The notes beneath the pieces are model-generated. The model ran no database searches. It worked only from the letters and a program-made list of their open reading frames with translations, and was not told the DNA's origin. Positions 22,582 through 35,690 of a stretch of 64,000 nucleotides of DNA are shown here, piece by piece (positions within the stretch are counted from its first letter, which is position 1; each line of letters begins with the position of its first letter). Both the position numbers and the translations under genes were made by a program. This DNA comes from Prunus persica (Eukaryota; Streptophyta; Magnoliopsida; Rosales; Rosaceae), in NCBI RefSeq assembly GCF_000346465.2, contig NC_034012.1, positions 1,699,134 to 1,763,133 on the forward strand. Reading direction: 5' to 3'.

Positions 22582-24094
22582 GTTTTGGTCTTCCCTTTCC
22601 CGATTCGTTGAGGTTGTAGGATCAACATGTCTTTCCAATAGAGAAATATGAAGTAGTGAACTCAGCTGCCCAGAACTTCCATTTGGGTCTGTAGAGTTTT
22701 TGGTTGTTTGAATCAAGCTTTTAGTTGTATACTGCCCATTTTTGTATTAGACCTTTGATTGAAATGGGATGTGTTACATTTTTCCGTTCTGCATAATCTC
22801 TTTATATTTCTTTTGGATATATTGTATCTTTCATCCTTTACTGCATATGTTGTAGCATCTTTGTTAAAGTGAAGCTGTCTTCCCTTTATAGAGGAATTCA
22901 ATTTGTTGAACAGATTTAATTATTAAAGTAGTAATGATGGGCAATGGAAATACTTAGGTGTGACCGTTACACACGTATAAATAATAATAAATACACGTAT
23001 TATGACACAAGGGAATTTTATTATGACACAAGGGAATTGTAGTATCACGTGGTGGTGTGATAATCACCGGAAGAATTTATCAAGTCAGATGGAAATAAAA
23101 GAACTCATTCATTACACATAACCAGAAAGAAATGTCCTAATCATAAAATGAAGTTGCTTAGCAAAGTAAACAAATTGAAATAGTAAATACCAGAAGTTTT
23201 GGTGCTTGTTCGTATCAGATTAGTAGGAAGAAAAATTGCAGTTTGATTCCTTAAGCATGCTTGACTTTCTTCATCACTCATTTCTTTTAATACTTGTTCA
23301 TTTTCGGAAAAAATTGCAGTTTGATTTCTTTTAATACTCGTTCATTTTCGGAAAAAATAAAATCTTAAATTACACGGCTACAATCGCCAAAGCACACAAT
23401 TTTTCTGGACCCATACAAACACACGCAAGCACCCCCGAAGACTCACGTGGCCAATCATTAAAAAATTCAAAAGATTCCTAAACTTCAATGGATCCAACGG
23501 TCCTTATCGGCCGATTGTCTGCTCGCAAAAGATCTCAGCCACCCGACCAAGGGGCAGCGAGAGATTCGCCACTGTTTGGAGCAAAAGAAAAAAAAGAAAA
23601 GAAAAGAGGGCCACTGTAAGCCCAGCACACTGGGACAAAAAGCCTATCTCTCTCTTTTAATTGTTTCAAAGACGTTAGCGAGAGAAAATTCGCAGACGCT
23701 TCGACGAAACTTCTCAGATTCCTCAAATTCTCTCCCTCTCAGGTTTTTTTTTTTCACTTTTTCCCGCTCGCTTTTTTTCCCTACTTTTTCCTTTTCCTCT
23801 TATCCAATTTGATTCCACACATCACACATGGAATAAAGCAGAGAACGACTCGTGTTTTGGATCAGATTTCGTATTTTGTTTGGCTGCTCAGAAAACGGAA
23901 GAAAGAAAAGAAATTCGAGTCGTTTTGTTGACTTTTGTTTGTTTATTGGTGTGTGTTTGCGTCTGGGAATGGAAAATTCAAGTCAAACTAAACGTTAGCT
24001 CTAAGTGATTTGTAAGTTTTGTGTATTTTGTCTGATTGGTTTCTTCCACTTTCTCAGCAACCAAACAGGAGGTTTAGTTTTGGGAACGGTGAAG
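22582..24094. other. RRP17 3' UTR and CBP60 promoter/leader
   Basis: The 3' UTR of the previous gene is followed by AT-rich DNA and the CBP60-like promoter. Two short tandem duplications are visible: a 22-bp unit (ATTATGACACAAGGGAATT core) at about 22998-23039, and a unit with CATTTTCGGAAAAAAT at about 23285-23357. A CACGTGG motif lies near 23446. A TTTCTCAG pyrimidine-rich acceptor just before the ATG suggests a leader intron. Confidence 0.5.
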
Positions 24095-27000
24095 ATGCAG
24101 ACAAGGTACATGGAGAGATCGAATAGTATGGCGAGGGAGAAGCGAGGTTTGGATTCGTCTTCAGCTGAAGAAGGCCAGCCAGATAGGAAACGGCCTGCTC
24201 TAGCCAGGTCCTTTTTTGTTTGGTTAAAAAAACTTGGATTTCCATTTAATTTGAAGTAATTTGTTAATTGTTTGGGTGTGTTCTGTAACGTAAAAATGGA
24301 TATGAAATCTGTTAGAATTTTGTGTTTTGTGTGAGAAATATTGGAACTTGAAGTGTTGAACTGATAAATGTGCTATAGAAACTCAAAACTCATTTATATG
24401 TTGTGAATAATATGTAAAAAGTACAATTAAGAAGCTTTTGCTCACAGTGCAATTATGATTAAGAAGCTTTTTCCCCCCGCAAAGGTCTTGGTCTCAGTTA
24501 TATGTAATTAATTCATGCCCACTCTATAATTTATGTGTGTTCATGCCCAACTTCCCATATATCGCAAGTAGGGGCAACTATAATGTTCTGGAATTAATTT
24601 TTTTATCATAAGGGATGGTGGCTGACATACAAGTCCGCATTTTCTCTACTTGTGGAGGCGAAAAGAGTGTTGGGGCCCTGTAGTGTGGCACGCATTTTCT
24701 CTAATTGTGACATACAAGTCGTCTAATGACTCTATCAGATTCTTTTCAGATGTCTGATGCTTCTCTTATTCTTAAACACAACAATTTCATTGTGTTATCT
24801 AATTCTCTTAGGGATTATGTTGGGCACAGTATCTGGAAATTAATCAATTTTGGCTTATATTGTTGTGGATTCATGTTATTCATTTGTTAGAGATGGACTT
24901 AAAAAACTACTTTTAGAAAATAAAAATAAAATAAAAGAAAGAAAGAATATAAGCCTGGAATGAATTGAATGTCTTGAGCATGATGAATGCACTCAAAATG
25001 TTGTTTATCGATACTATTCAACTTAATGCAGTGTAATTGTTGAAGCTCTCAAGGTGGATAGTCTGCAAAAGCTTTGCTCGTCATTGGAGCCGATTCTACG
25101 TAGAGTTGTAAGATATTTTTATTTTCTTGTGGACTTTTGTCTTCTCTGTGAAAGCTTAATATAACTGTCTCTATATGAATGTCTAATGACCAGTTTTCGA
25201 TCCTTTTATATAAGTATATTGTGTGCGAAGCATTGTTGGATGTTTCTTATTTATTTAACGCTGCTGAACAGGTTAGTGAAGAGGTGGAGCGTGCTTTGGC
25301 AAAATTAGGCTCTGCCAAACTTACTGGGAGGTATCAACCCTTTCCCCCGTTTCCTCCTTGTTTGTTAATGGGTTCCAATCCTCTGTTGTTTCCATTTTTC
25401 TATTTAGGCAGTTCTGATGCCTCCATATAAATAGTTTGTTCTTCTAATGGGTTCAAAAACAGCAGGTCTTCTCCTAAACAAATTGGAGGGCCTGATGGAA
25501 GACACTTGCAGCTGCACTTTAGGTCTAGGTTGTCTCTTCCTCTCTTTACTGGTGGAAAAGTAGAAGGGGAGTGGGGTTCTGCAATCCCTATTGTCTTGAT
25601 TGATGCAAATACAAAGCACGTTGTGACATCAGGCCCAGAGTCTGTGGTGAAACTAGATGTTGTTGTGCTTGAAGGTGATTTTAACAATGAGGATGATGAT
25701 AACTGGACCCAAGAAGAATTTGAGAGCCATGTGGTGAAAGAGCGTGAAGGAAAGAGGCCACTTCTGACTGGGGATCTGCAAGTGACTCTGAAGGAAGGTG
25801 TAGGAACACTAGGGGAGCTAACATTTACTGATAACTCTAGCTGGATTAGGAGCAGAAAATTCAGGCTAGGACTGAAAGTTGCCTCAGGCTATTGCGAGGG
25901 CATTCGTATACGGGAAGCAAAAACAGATGCCTTTACTGTTAAGGATCACCGTGGGGAATGTGAGTTCATAATTAGTGTTATTTCATGTTTCCTTTGTTTG
26001 TTAGCTGAAAAAAAGTCAGAACGGTCAGTTTTGTTTTGTGTGCTTTACAGTATACAAGAAACACTACCCACCTGCTTTAAATGATGAGGTCTGGAGATTG
26101 GAGAAAATTGGAAAAGATGGCTCCTTCCATAAGAGACTGAATAAAGCTGGAATTGTTACAGTTGAAGACTTCCTACGACTTGTGGTTAGAGACTCGCAGA
26201 GATTGCGGAATGTAAGATTGTGGAATTGTTTGTCATGTTCAGATAATGAAGTTTCAGTTCCTAATTATTTTTCTGTCCATTTGTCACAGATTCTTGGAAG
26301 TGGCATGTCGAATAAGATGTGGGATGTCCTTATACAGCATGCAAAAACCTGTCTTCTAGTTGGGAAACTCTATGTCTACTATCCTGATGATGCAAGGAAT
26401 GTTGGCGTTGTTTTTAACGATATCTACGAGTTGAGCGGCTTAATTACCAATGAACAATTTTACTCTGCCGATTCACTCTCGGACAGTCAGAAGGTATGTG
26501 ACCCTCTGGTTTCTCTTTTTTCATGTATATTTCATACTGCCTGGATTTGATATATTTTATTGTTTTGTGTTCCTTCTTATAACAACTGATACTACAAGTG
26601 CAATGTTGTAAACCACTAAACTCAATTAGGTTGCCTCTGTTTTGTCCAAATGGGCAATTCTTTCTCACCGAAGAATCCAGTCCATATGCACTTTCTATTT
26701 TATTTACAAACAACCCTCTTTCTCCAGAGGAGATTGACATGGTTAATGTATCTGAAGTGATGCAAAGTAGTAATTAGCTGTGATCCCTCAAAGTTTTATT
26801 GGGGCTGTTAAAGCGATACTTTTTATATGTTAGTAGATTTTCCAGAAAAGAATTCTTTAGTTTCTAAACTATGCCAAAAAGGTGAATCTGAGAGAATTGT
26901 GAATGGTTTTGTTTCTTTCAGGTCTATGTGGACGGTTTGGTGAAGAAGGCATATGACAACTGGATGCATGTGATGGAGTATGATGGAAAGTCTCTTTTAA

Positions 27001-27923
27001 ACTTTAAGCAGCAGAAGAGTCCAGAGGCTTCTCTACCTGAGGTTCCATTGGCCACACAAGATTATCCAAACTCATTTGATCAATTCACCCTACCTAGCCT
27101 ACCAATTTCAGTTTCTGCAGAACAGCCTACTATGGACTCGGGCCTAAGTGTAGGAGGTATATATATTTAATTTTGGCACAAATTGGTCATATTCAATTAT
27201 TCTTTTAACTAGCCCTCCAAACTTGTGTTTTTTTCAAGTGTAGGTATGTGTTTTAAAATCCCGAGATATGAAAGGAAAAAACTGTTGTTATGAGTGTTTC
27301 GGCTAAACTGTGGTTTCTAACGTCTGTGAATGCTCTCTCTCTCTCTAGGTTATAATGATGGCATGGCTACCAGATTCTCAACACAGAACGTAAATCTCAG
27401 TGCTCCCATTCAGCTTGATGGCTTGGCATTTCCTCTACAGAATCAGTTGCCTAGCACTTCAAACCAGGCTCATTTTCAAAGAAATGAAAACATGCTTGCC
27501 CTCGGTCCCCCACAGTCATCCACATCAGGGTTCCAGAATATTGGTACATCCAATCTTACTTCTTATAGGGGAGTTGAGGACCTCTTCCCAGAGGAAGAAA
27601 TACGTATGAGGAGCCATGAGATGCTTGAAAATGAAGATATGCAGCATCTACTTCGTATCTTTAACATGGGTGGTCAAGGTCACGGTCATGGTCACGGTTA
27701 TGGACATGCCTCCATGAACATTACTGAAGACAATTATCCTTATTCCACAGCATACATCCCCACTCCACCAGTGAACTACAGTACTGATGATGATCACAGT
27801 CGTTCATCTGGAAAAGCTGTTGTTGGCTGGCTCAAGCTCAAGGCAGCCCTTAGATGGGGCATATTCATCAGAAAGAAGGCTGCTGAGAGACGGGCACAGC
27901 TAGTTGAGTTGGATGATTCATAA
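24095..27923 (+). CDS. CBP60B-like: Calmodulin-binding protein 60, CBP60B/C/D type
   Basis: Eight exons encode 638 residues: 24095-24207, 25032-25107, 25272-25330, 25466-25959, 26051-26211, 26290-26493, 26922-27156, 27349-27923. The start [12 protein letters not shown] is diagnostic of the CBP60B group. The conserved CBP60 domain covers about residues 80-370 ([66 protein letters not shown]). The C-terminal [24 protein letters not shown] is the calmodulin-binding amphipathic helix. A Gly-His run ([10 protein letters not shown]) precedes it. CBP60 proteins are nuclear DNA-binding factors linking calcium/calmodulin to immunity; CBP60B is a positive regulator whose loss triggers autoimmunity. Paralogue choice among B, C and D is by resemblance. 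Confidence 0.95.
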
Positions 27924-28948
27924 ATATGACTTGTACGAGGCAAAGCTGATCGGATTTTGGTGTCTCTAGGCTTTCGTCTTCCCCGCCCCCCTGATTCCTG
28001 TCATGCTGCAGCTTCTAACACAATGGAGGACTATGGTTGTGGGCAGATATCAATGGATAAAACCTTAAGTTCGAGCTGTCCTGCTGTTTCTTGGAATACA
28101 AGCCTGACATTCTTGGGACTGCTCTGCTTGTACAGTTCGTGTGCAATAAGCTTATGTCTTCTATTGACACCTGCTTTTACAGTTGTGTTTTACTGCTGGC
28201 AACATAAAACAACATTCTTGCCTGCAAGTTCTGAAACCAACAGGAGTTGAGCTGTTTCAACTGAAGGCCTTTGCTAATCTGAGAATAGCATTTCGGAGTG
28301 GAAACTTTCCTGTATAACTAGAGTCTGCGAAGGTTTTTTCTTGTTTACATTTGTAAGTGATTATGATAGTATGAGGGTAGGCGAGTTCTACACTCATTTG
28401 CTAGTATGCTGAACTTTTATCATGCCCTTAGTTTGTGTTAGTGGCGATCTGACACCACTAATGTGCGTTTTGTGTTGCTTTGTAATTCGATATTAATAAT
28501 TAAAATTGTTGGATCGTTTCATGTTTTCACATTTCATCAGCAATAAGAAGCTCTATGTTGATTTATTTGTTTTTCAAGAACATATGGCGATAGACATTTC
28601 ATCTTATTTTTCATGATCATCAAAGCTTCGTTCTTTTTCTTTTTTGGGGTAGAAGGTATTTTGTTAAATTGAGTTTGCAAAGAAATTCAGATGTTACTCG
28701 TACCAAAAAGCAACCTCCGATTTTTTTGGTTTTGGTCGACAATAAAAGTCCAATTTTCAGTTCTCTATTTTATATTTACAAAATGTAAAGTAATTACGAG
28801 AGAAAAATAATTATGACACATGCTCTGGAAACAAAATTTAAAACACATTTGTTTGCGAGAACAAAATTATGATACACGCCGAGGCAGAGAATGTAAAACA
28901 AACAAATTTGTCCTAGGCGTGAGTGAGAAATTAATTTATATATACAAG
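27924..28948. other. Convergent 3' flanks of CBP60-like and APC4 genes
   Basis: Two genes converge here. The left part is the CBP60-like 3' UTR (an open stretch at 27957-28250 shows no family resemblance) and the right part is the minus-strand APC4 3' flank. Nothing else is seen. Confidence 0.6.
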
Positions 28949-31900
28949 TCATTCTGCATCTGAGACTTCGTCTTCATCTTCCTCCAGAATGTAGACCAAG
29001 GCACGTTTTCTTGCAGCAAAAACACAAGCCACGCCTCTTGATGCTGTTACAACAAATTCAGCCAATATTTCAAAAAACAAAAACAAAAACACGCACAATT
29101 CCCATGTTGCAGACACAAGTGATAGAACAAGTTGATTTGAACTCAGAATTAAAGAACTTACAACTGACTGCCAGTGGAGCAATAACAGAGTGAGGTATAC
29201 TGCGAACCTTCTCATTCTCCATTTGCAAGTGAAAGACAGAGTCCTAAATGTACATGTTTTAGAAAAGTATCATATACCACAGAGCAACATGCGAACAGAG
29301 AGAACGGGGGTCACAGGATTTTTTTATATTAAGTAATTTAACACAATCAATGCGTGAGGGAGCAAAAATTAGAATTACCTCTAGTTGATGCAACTTCCAG
29401 TAGTTTAGACCAGTGGATCTTGAGATAGATACAAAGGGAAGGTCATTTACTTGCACAATCATCATAGAAGCATTTCCAGAACTTTCAGAAGTGGCAGTTG
29501 TTTCATTCAATAACAGAACAATCTGACTTTCCTGTTATATATTATAAAGCACTTTAAGTGACCTTCCAAAAAACAAAAATTGAGATGACTGCACATGGTA
29601 ACTTAGGTCTTTACCTTATATAAGGAAAGATCCGCACAGCAATAACCACCAGGTACACACAATAATACAGCTTCTAGTGAAGTATAACCCCTCTTTACAC
29701 TGATCGAGTCATGCATAAACCCTCTCACTATGCCTATACAATTCGAAACTCCGGAGAAAGAACCATCTGGTATTTGGAAAGATATGTAATCAAGAAGCAT
29801 GTGTTGACTCTGATGAGAAGAGACAGATTGGGAGGCATCCTATGGAGTATGAAAGAAAACAAAGAGTTAATGTCATTGATAGTGAATTTTAAGTATTGGA
29901 ATCCCTTTTTGATTTTTCTGAATAATAGAACAATTGCTGGTTGATCACGCATGTTAAAAACATCCTCAATTGCAAAAACAATAAATACCTTGTAATACGA
30001 TACTGACATCGGAATGGTGGAAGACAAAGATGCTGACGAAGGTGGAAGAGGGCAAAGCGGCAATAAATCCCCGCACAGTATCTTTCTTGAAATTGTAGTA
30101 AAAGGCATCCGAAAAGCCTCCTTAAAACTAAAAGAACAAGGGGGCAACTGTAAGTTCAAATAGAAAAAGCACGTACTATTCAAAAAATGTATGTAGACAT
30201 GCTTATATGTGAGTGTGTGCACGCCCACTTGCTTGTCTTTGTCAATGACTCGGTGTAAAGTTAATCAAGCAGGATCTCATTTTCATTTCATGTTACTTGG
30301 GAAAGTTTTGGAGTAAAGAATAAACAAATTTATACTTTCATGGTGACTGAAGTAATTAAGTTAAGTTTACTGGCTGCAGTAAAAGGAAAAAAATTTTGAT
30401 AACTAGAACCACTAAAAACAGGAATGGTGATTTGAAATCATTAAAGCAATATTTCTCTGATCTCTGTCAGAGAGCTCATAATAGATTAACATTTTCCTTT
30501 AACAGTAAATAATGATATGGTTACATTTTGAGGAATGGAAGCACGTCAATTTATGAGACTGCAGGTTCCATGGAAAAATTTATAGATGAGGGCATGGAAA
30601 TCCCCCAAACTGAACTTATTCGCCAACCATCTACGTACCTAGACTCCACCTGCTGAAATTCCTTGGCTAAAGTCCTTTGCAGATATTCAAAATCTGAAAA
30701 TCCCCCAAACTGAACTAATTCTTTAACTCTCTGCATTGTCTCCCTGAAAACAAGGCAACTTCATACTGTTTAGAGATTTAATATGAGAATCCATATACTT
30801 GCAGAATTGCCACACATGCAAGCACACATGTCCATTCTTCATATGCACATGCATGTATACAGATATGCACGAAGTATCTGGTGTTTTTAATTTGGATGTG
30901 CTCTGCAGGCAATAAGGATATTAGATATCAAACCATCTGCAGCTGTACAAAATAGATGGCTACAGATAAGCCATAACTATGATATGCATAAAAGATACTA
31001 AATGATAGAATATACCAATTGAGAAAATGGTTGTACTATAGACTAGATTGTCCGTCAGTGTAATTTAAAAACAACTTACAAACCAACTTCAATATGGTCA
31101 TCAGCTTCTGATGCTTCCAGCAACTGCTTCACAGGATCTTGATCGTATAAAAACTTCAAGAATATAACAACAAGTTCACTGCCAAAGTGTTATGTTGTGA
31201 GTTAAAGAATATATGCTGGTATCCAGATGAAACAAAGAAGAATATGTGGCACAGACCTATTGTACGGTAGAAGATGATGATCACTAGGTTCTGACATAAG
31301 TAACTTTATACATTTCAACAGCCAGTTGAAGAAATTTGAAAACTGAAAGAAAATACGTCAGAATTTCAGAAATTAAGAAACTTTTCATTTTGTACAGAAC
31401 ATAATCATCAAACTGCCTGAATTATTATACTTCTTCAGTTATTTCTAATGTTAGTCTTCTTAAAAGTTCAGGTGGCTTTTTGGAGTTAAATAACAATGGT
31501 TTCTCTAAATTAACAGAAAATCATCTTAAGATATCCGAGCAACTATCATTTCTGACTACAGCCTATGTAGTAAATATAGTTGGCAACAGTGAAGGAAAAA
31601 AAAAGTAGGAAATCTGCTAGATCATGCATATAGTTATACAAGCAATATTTATTCTCCATCTGAGAACATTCTAAAATAAACGAGCTTTTAAGATGCAAAC
31701 AAACCTGCTGCACCACAGTTGAAAGCACCCTAATAAATCGTTCTACTTGTATAAGTATCATTCCAGCTTTCTCTGTCGCATTATTGATGAGTGCCTCATC
31801 CAAACCAATACCCTGATATCTTGCTCGCCATCTTGAAAGGCCTCTTAGTTCGCCCATCCTGAATGCAATAATTTCTGCAGCAGGCTGGAAAAAGGCAGTT

Positions 31901-34900
31901 ATGTTTAGTTTGCACCCAAACCCTTTGATAGAAGGAACATTAGAAAACAGGATCATATATATTAGGCAGCAGGTTTACTACTTCTGTAAACATAAACATG
32001 GATCAATTTGTGAACTTTAAAAAAAGGTAAATAATATTTCCTACTTCCGCCAGTTTCATATCCATGTATGAGAAGCATTGTATTTTAATATAGATACTGA
32101 TCAGGGAACTATTAAGTGATGTACCTTTTTGTACAAGATGATACCAACAAAAAGTAGAACAAAAATCAATTGCTCCTAACAGGAAACTATTGCATCAACA
32201 GCAAGAGCTAACAATAACGCACCTGGAGATGATTTAGGACAATAAGCTGAAGTTCTTTCCCGGCACCACAAACAGCCTTTGACACGCGCTTCACACCCTA
32301 TTAGTAAATACACTTGTTGAATCCACTATGCTCTCATGTTCACTTTTTTTAGCATATCACTAAATGCTAATGTCAAAAGAGGTTTCTATATAGGACTAAG
32401 CATACCACTTCACCAAGAGAGTTAACTAGAAATTGATGAACGGCTGGACTAGTCCTTGCACCACCTAAAAGACTCAAAAACTCTTCTTGGGGACAAGAGT
32501 CCAGTCCTATATACAAATGGTAGGAAATGTATGAATGGAAAACTAAAATAAGCAAGAACTGCATCAAGAAAGAGGGATATAGAGTCATTGAGAAGTTACC
32601 ATTGTCAATAATCAGATTAGAAAGAGAATCAAACTTTTCATGAAAAGTGTGCATAGCATCAGACCATTGCTTATGCATAACTGAAAGTGATGCCCGAATA
32701 ACCTCAACCAATTCCTCAATGTTAGAAGCTTGTTGAGCCACTTGGTGAAGCTCATTTTTCCTACAATGAGAAAGACAGTCATAAAACATTATAAATGCAG
32801 AAGGGAAATCAACAGTTGAGTAGAAAACATAAATGGGGTGCAATACTAAGCATGACTATGTCAACTACGTCTAAACTGATGTCGGAGCCCAAAACTTTAC
32901 ATCTAGAGCAGTTATTGGTAAGCATTGAAACAGTGAACAAAAAGATAAAAAGAAAGAGATGATAGAGATGATAGAGACTAGCAATATGTGGTATCCTGGT
33001 TTTTATAAGAAAGCTACCTCTTCCAAAATATAGATGTATCAAGCACTGTGCAGTGTAAGCCACGCACACCATGTTGAGTCATTGACCTGTTTTCTGATTC
33101 TTTCCTATCTTCACTCAATTCTCCTGAACATATGACTATCAAATGACAAAGATCTTTTGACAAAGCAACCTAATGACAACATGTAACAACATCAGCTTGA
33201 TCTGGTAAAGTATTTTTCTGTTGGCCTGCGAAAAGCTTCAAAAATGAAGCATATGATGTTAAAGTGAAATAAAATAAAATAAAAGGTAAAACTGGAAATT
33301 ATGATAGCATTAGGAAATGGAAAAATCCTAACAGAAAGAAATCTTCCAAGACCATGACAGTAACTTTGCCATCAATTATTCCCCACATGCAGAAGTACTA
33401 AACTGAAATAAGGATGAATGTACCTTGTGAACAGAAGCATTCTGAAGTCTGCACTCAGCTTTTGTATCCATAAGCAGAGTAGGAACAAAGAAGTTGTGTA
33501 TGTTCTGGCACATTGCAAGTGCGTTAAATATTAAAGATAACAGAGGCAGTTAAGTGATATATCACACATAAACTGAAATAAGTAGTTTAACATAATAAAG
33601 CATTATCAACTCCATCACTTTTTAAGAATGCTTCACATGTTACAACTTACAATTTTCCCTATTGAGAAAATCCCAAATATGCTGAAGCAAATGAATCCAT
33701 CTTTGTCCCCACTACAGAGGATATTAAATCGTTGCTGTGAAGAATTTGACAGCTCTCGAAATGAATCTTCACTATCATCTATAAAACCAGTATCTCCAGA
33801 TACCAGTCCAGGCATCCGTGGAACTCTTGGAGGAGGTGGGAAGTAATGAGGAGTACGGTCTTCATATGTTGATATGCTGCCCTGCTCATCCTGAAATTAG
33901 TTTTCAAGAAATGGATTGAAATGAGACCATACATTGCCGCTAAAAAACAAACTCATCTCCCCTCCTTTCCCCCCTTCTTCTCCCCCAACCCAACACCAAC
34001 CCCATCCCCCCCCCCCCCCCCCCAATTTAGAGGAAAAATACTAACAAAGATGATTCCTGAAAGCTTCTATAAAAATTATATCAGAAATAGAGTCAGATTA
34101 ATATTGTTATGTCATAAATTTCGATATATATATTTTGGTAAATTAACTCTAATCTCAAATTTCTAAAGTATAATGAAACATCAGAAGTTCAAAAAAGTTA
34201 GCAAGTAAATATGGAAGCAAGAGCATGGTTAAACATCCAGGCAAAAGTTTTGTAAGAAGAGATATATTTCTGGCTGAAATTTAACACACACAAAAAAGTT
34301 CAAGTAAATAAAAACAAAGTGATTTTCACCCACTAAACCCAAATTGGTGCATGGCCTACAATTAGATCGATAACGACATACTTTATTCATCTGTCCATCC
34401 TCCTCCCAGTTAAGAGAAACAACAGCAACACCATGGGATTTTAAGCTTCTCAGCAACTTTCCGTTCTGCCTTGCATTAAAAAATCATAAATGAAGAGCCA
34501 AAAAAATAGAAAAGCATAGGTTATAACTTCATATCGTAAAAAATGTTTATGCTACTTACTTCAACATCGTGCAATGAAACTGTTCCATCTTCAAGCCCAA
34601 CAGCAATTGCTTTACCATCAGGACGCCAACATAATGATGTTATGCTCTTTCCTAGTCAAAATTCAGAAATAGAAAAGAAAAGAAAAGTACCACTAAGCTC
34701 ACACTCAAAGCACTCAAGACGAGAATAACATAAAATCAGAGAGAGAGAGAGAGAGAGAGATACCGGGAGAGACTGTCCACAACCTCTGCCAATTAAAACG
34801 GTGCAGCAAAATCTTGGAGTCTTCAGTGACCATAGCCAGCAAATCCTTCTCGGGGTTCCATTCTGCAATTTTAATCTGCCATTCAAAATTCAAAGTTACA

Positions 34901-35034
34901 AAGACCGAATTTGGCACGCTGCCACATATACATTGGGGATTTTATTGAGAAATTGTAAAAGAAACCTGAGAGGCAACTGGCTTATCGAACTGAAGCTGAA
35001 AGGGAAGCACTCGTTGAGCCTCATCAGTTTCCAT
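28949..35034 (-). CDS. APC4: Anaphase-promoting complex subunit 4
   Basis: Nineteen exons encode 776 residues: 35034-34966, 34875-34764, 34651-34560, 34465-34382, 33890-33651, 33504-33424, 33169-33018, 32760-32600, 32506-32406, 32297-32223, 31884-31705, 31342-31257, 31178-31080, 30743-30639, 30127-29989, 29839-29615, 29531-29379, 29243-29162, 29043-28949. The N-terminus is the APC4 WD40 domain ([38 protein letters not shown]). The middle is a long helical region ([19 protein letters not shown]). The acidic end [11 protein letters not shown] is typical. APC4 is a platform scaffold of the APC/C ubiquitin ligase, linking APC1 and APC5 and needed for mitosis and gametogenesis. Length equals the plant norm. 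The exon 13 donor at 31079 was chosen over one 4 nt earlier because only it keeps the frame. Confidence 0.96.
34738..34760. repeat. (GA)n microsatellite in an APC4 intron
   Basis: About eleven GA units lie in APC4 intron 2, a few bases past the exon 2 donor in the direction of transcription. Length variation here could affect donor recognition. Confidence 0.85.
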
Positions 35035-35690
35035 GGCAAAATCTGCACACAGAAAAAGTCTGTGAACCGCAGTTTGCTTACAGAACCTTAAATCTTGATA
35101 GCACCAGAATGAATGGGAGCAGAAACGGTGCCGTTTAGAGAAGAAGAAGAAGATATCTGACTGAGCGGTGAATTCTGATCAGTGAAGAGTGAAGAGAGGG
35201 GGATGTGAGTTGAGAGAGAGAGAGAGAGAGAGAGAGGGAGATTGAAAATGAGGGCGGGCTTTTTTTATTTTTGGGTTTTAAAGCCCGAGGCCCTAAACCG
35301 AAGGCCGTGGAAATCGAAAAATTCAGATCAAATGTCCAAAAGCAAAAAATTAATAAAGATAAAAACGCCGTTGCCGGGGATCGAACCCGGGTCACCCGCG
35401 TGACAGGCGGGAATACTTACCACTATACTACAACGACTCCATTGATAATAATAGATTGAAAATAGATATTTCACAGCTAATAACTTGTTTAAGAATTTCT
35501 TTCGCCTTGTGTTTTGTTTCTTCTACTGAAGCCCAAAAATGATTCTCTGCTAAATTTGAGGCTTGGCACAAGTCACGACCCAGCTTCGAACTGAAGCTGC
35601 GGACCCTATTTTTGGCGGCAAGACCAAATACAGCCTAAAGCCAAGTAGCTAACGCAGTTGATCAGTGAGGCTTAAGCTCAAGCTTAAGCA
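35035..35690. promoter_or_regulatory. Divergent promoter shared by APC4 and the WRAP53-like gene
   Basis: A 656-bp gap separates two divergent start codons. It contains a (GA)n run at 35212-35236 in the probable APC4 leader, a CCCTAAACC telo-box-like motif near 35291, a TGGGCT-type site II element read as AGCCCA near 35530, and a tRNA-Asp gene (own entry). There is no obvious TATA box for either gene. Confidence 0.55.
35366..35437 (-). tRNA. trnD-GTC: tRNA-Asp (anticodon GTC)
   Basis: A 72-nt gene on the minus strand. The 7-bp acceptor stem pairs GTCGTTG with CAACGGC (one G-T pair) and is followed by discriminator G. The A box reads TAGTATAGTGG, the anticodon loop CTGTCAC carries GTC, and the T arm contains GGTTCGATCC (B box). 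No intron. It matches the highly conserved nuclear tRNA-Asp of plants. A T-rich run downstream on the minus strand can serve as RNA polymerase III terminator. Confidence 0.97.
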
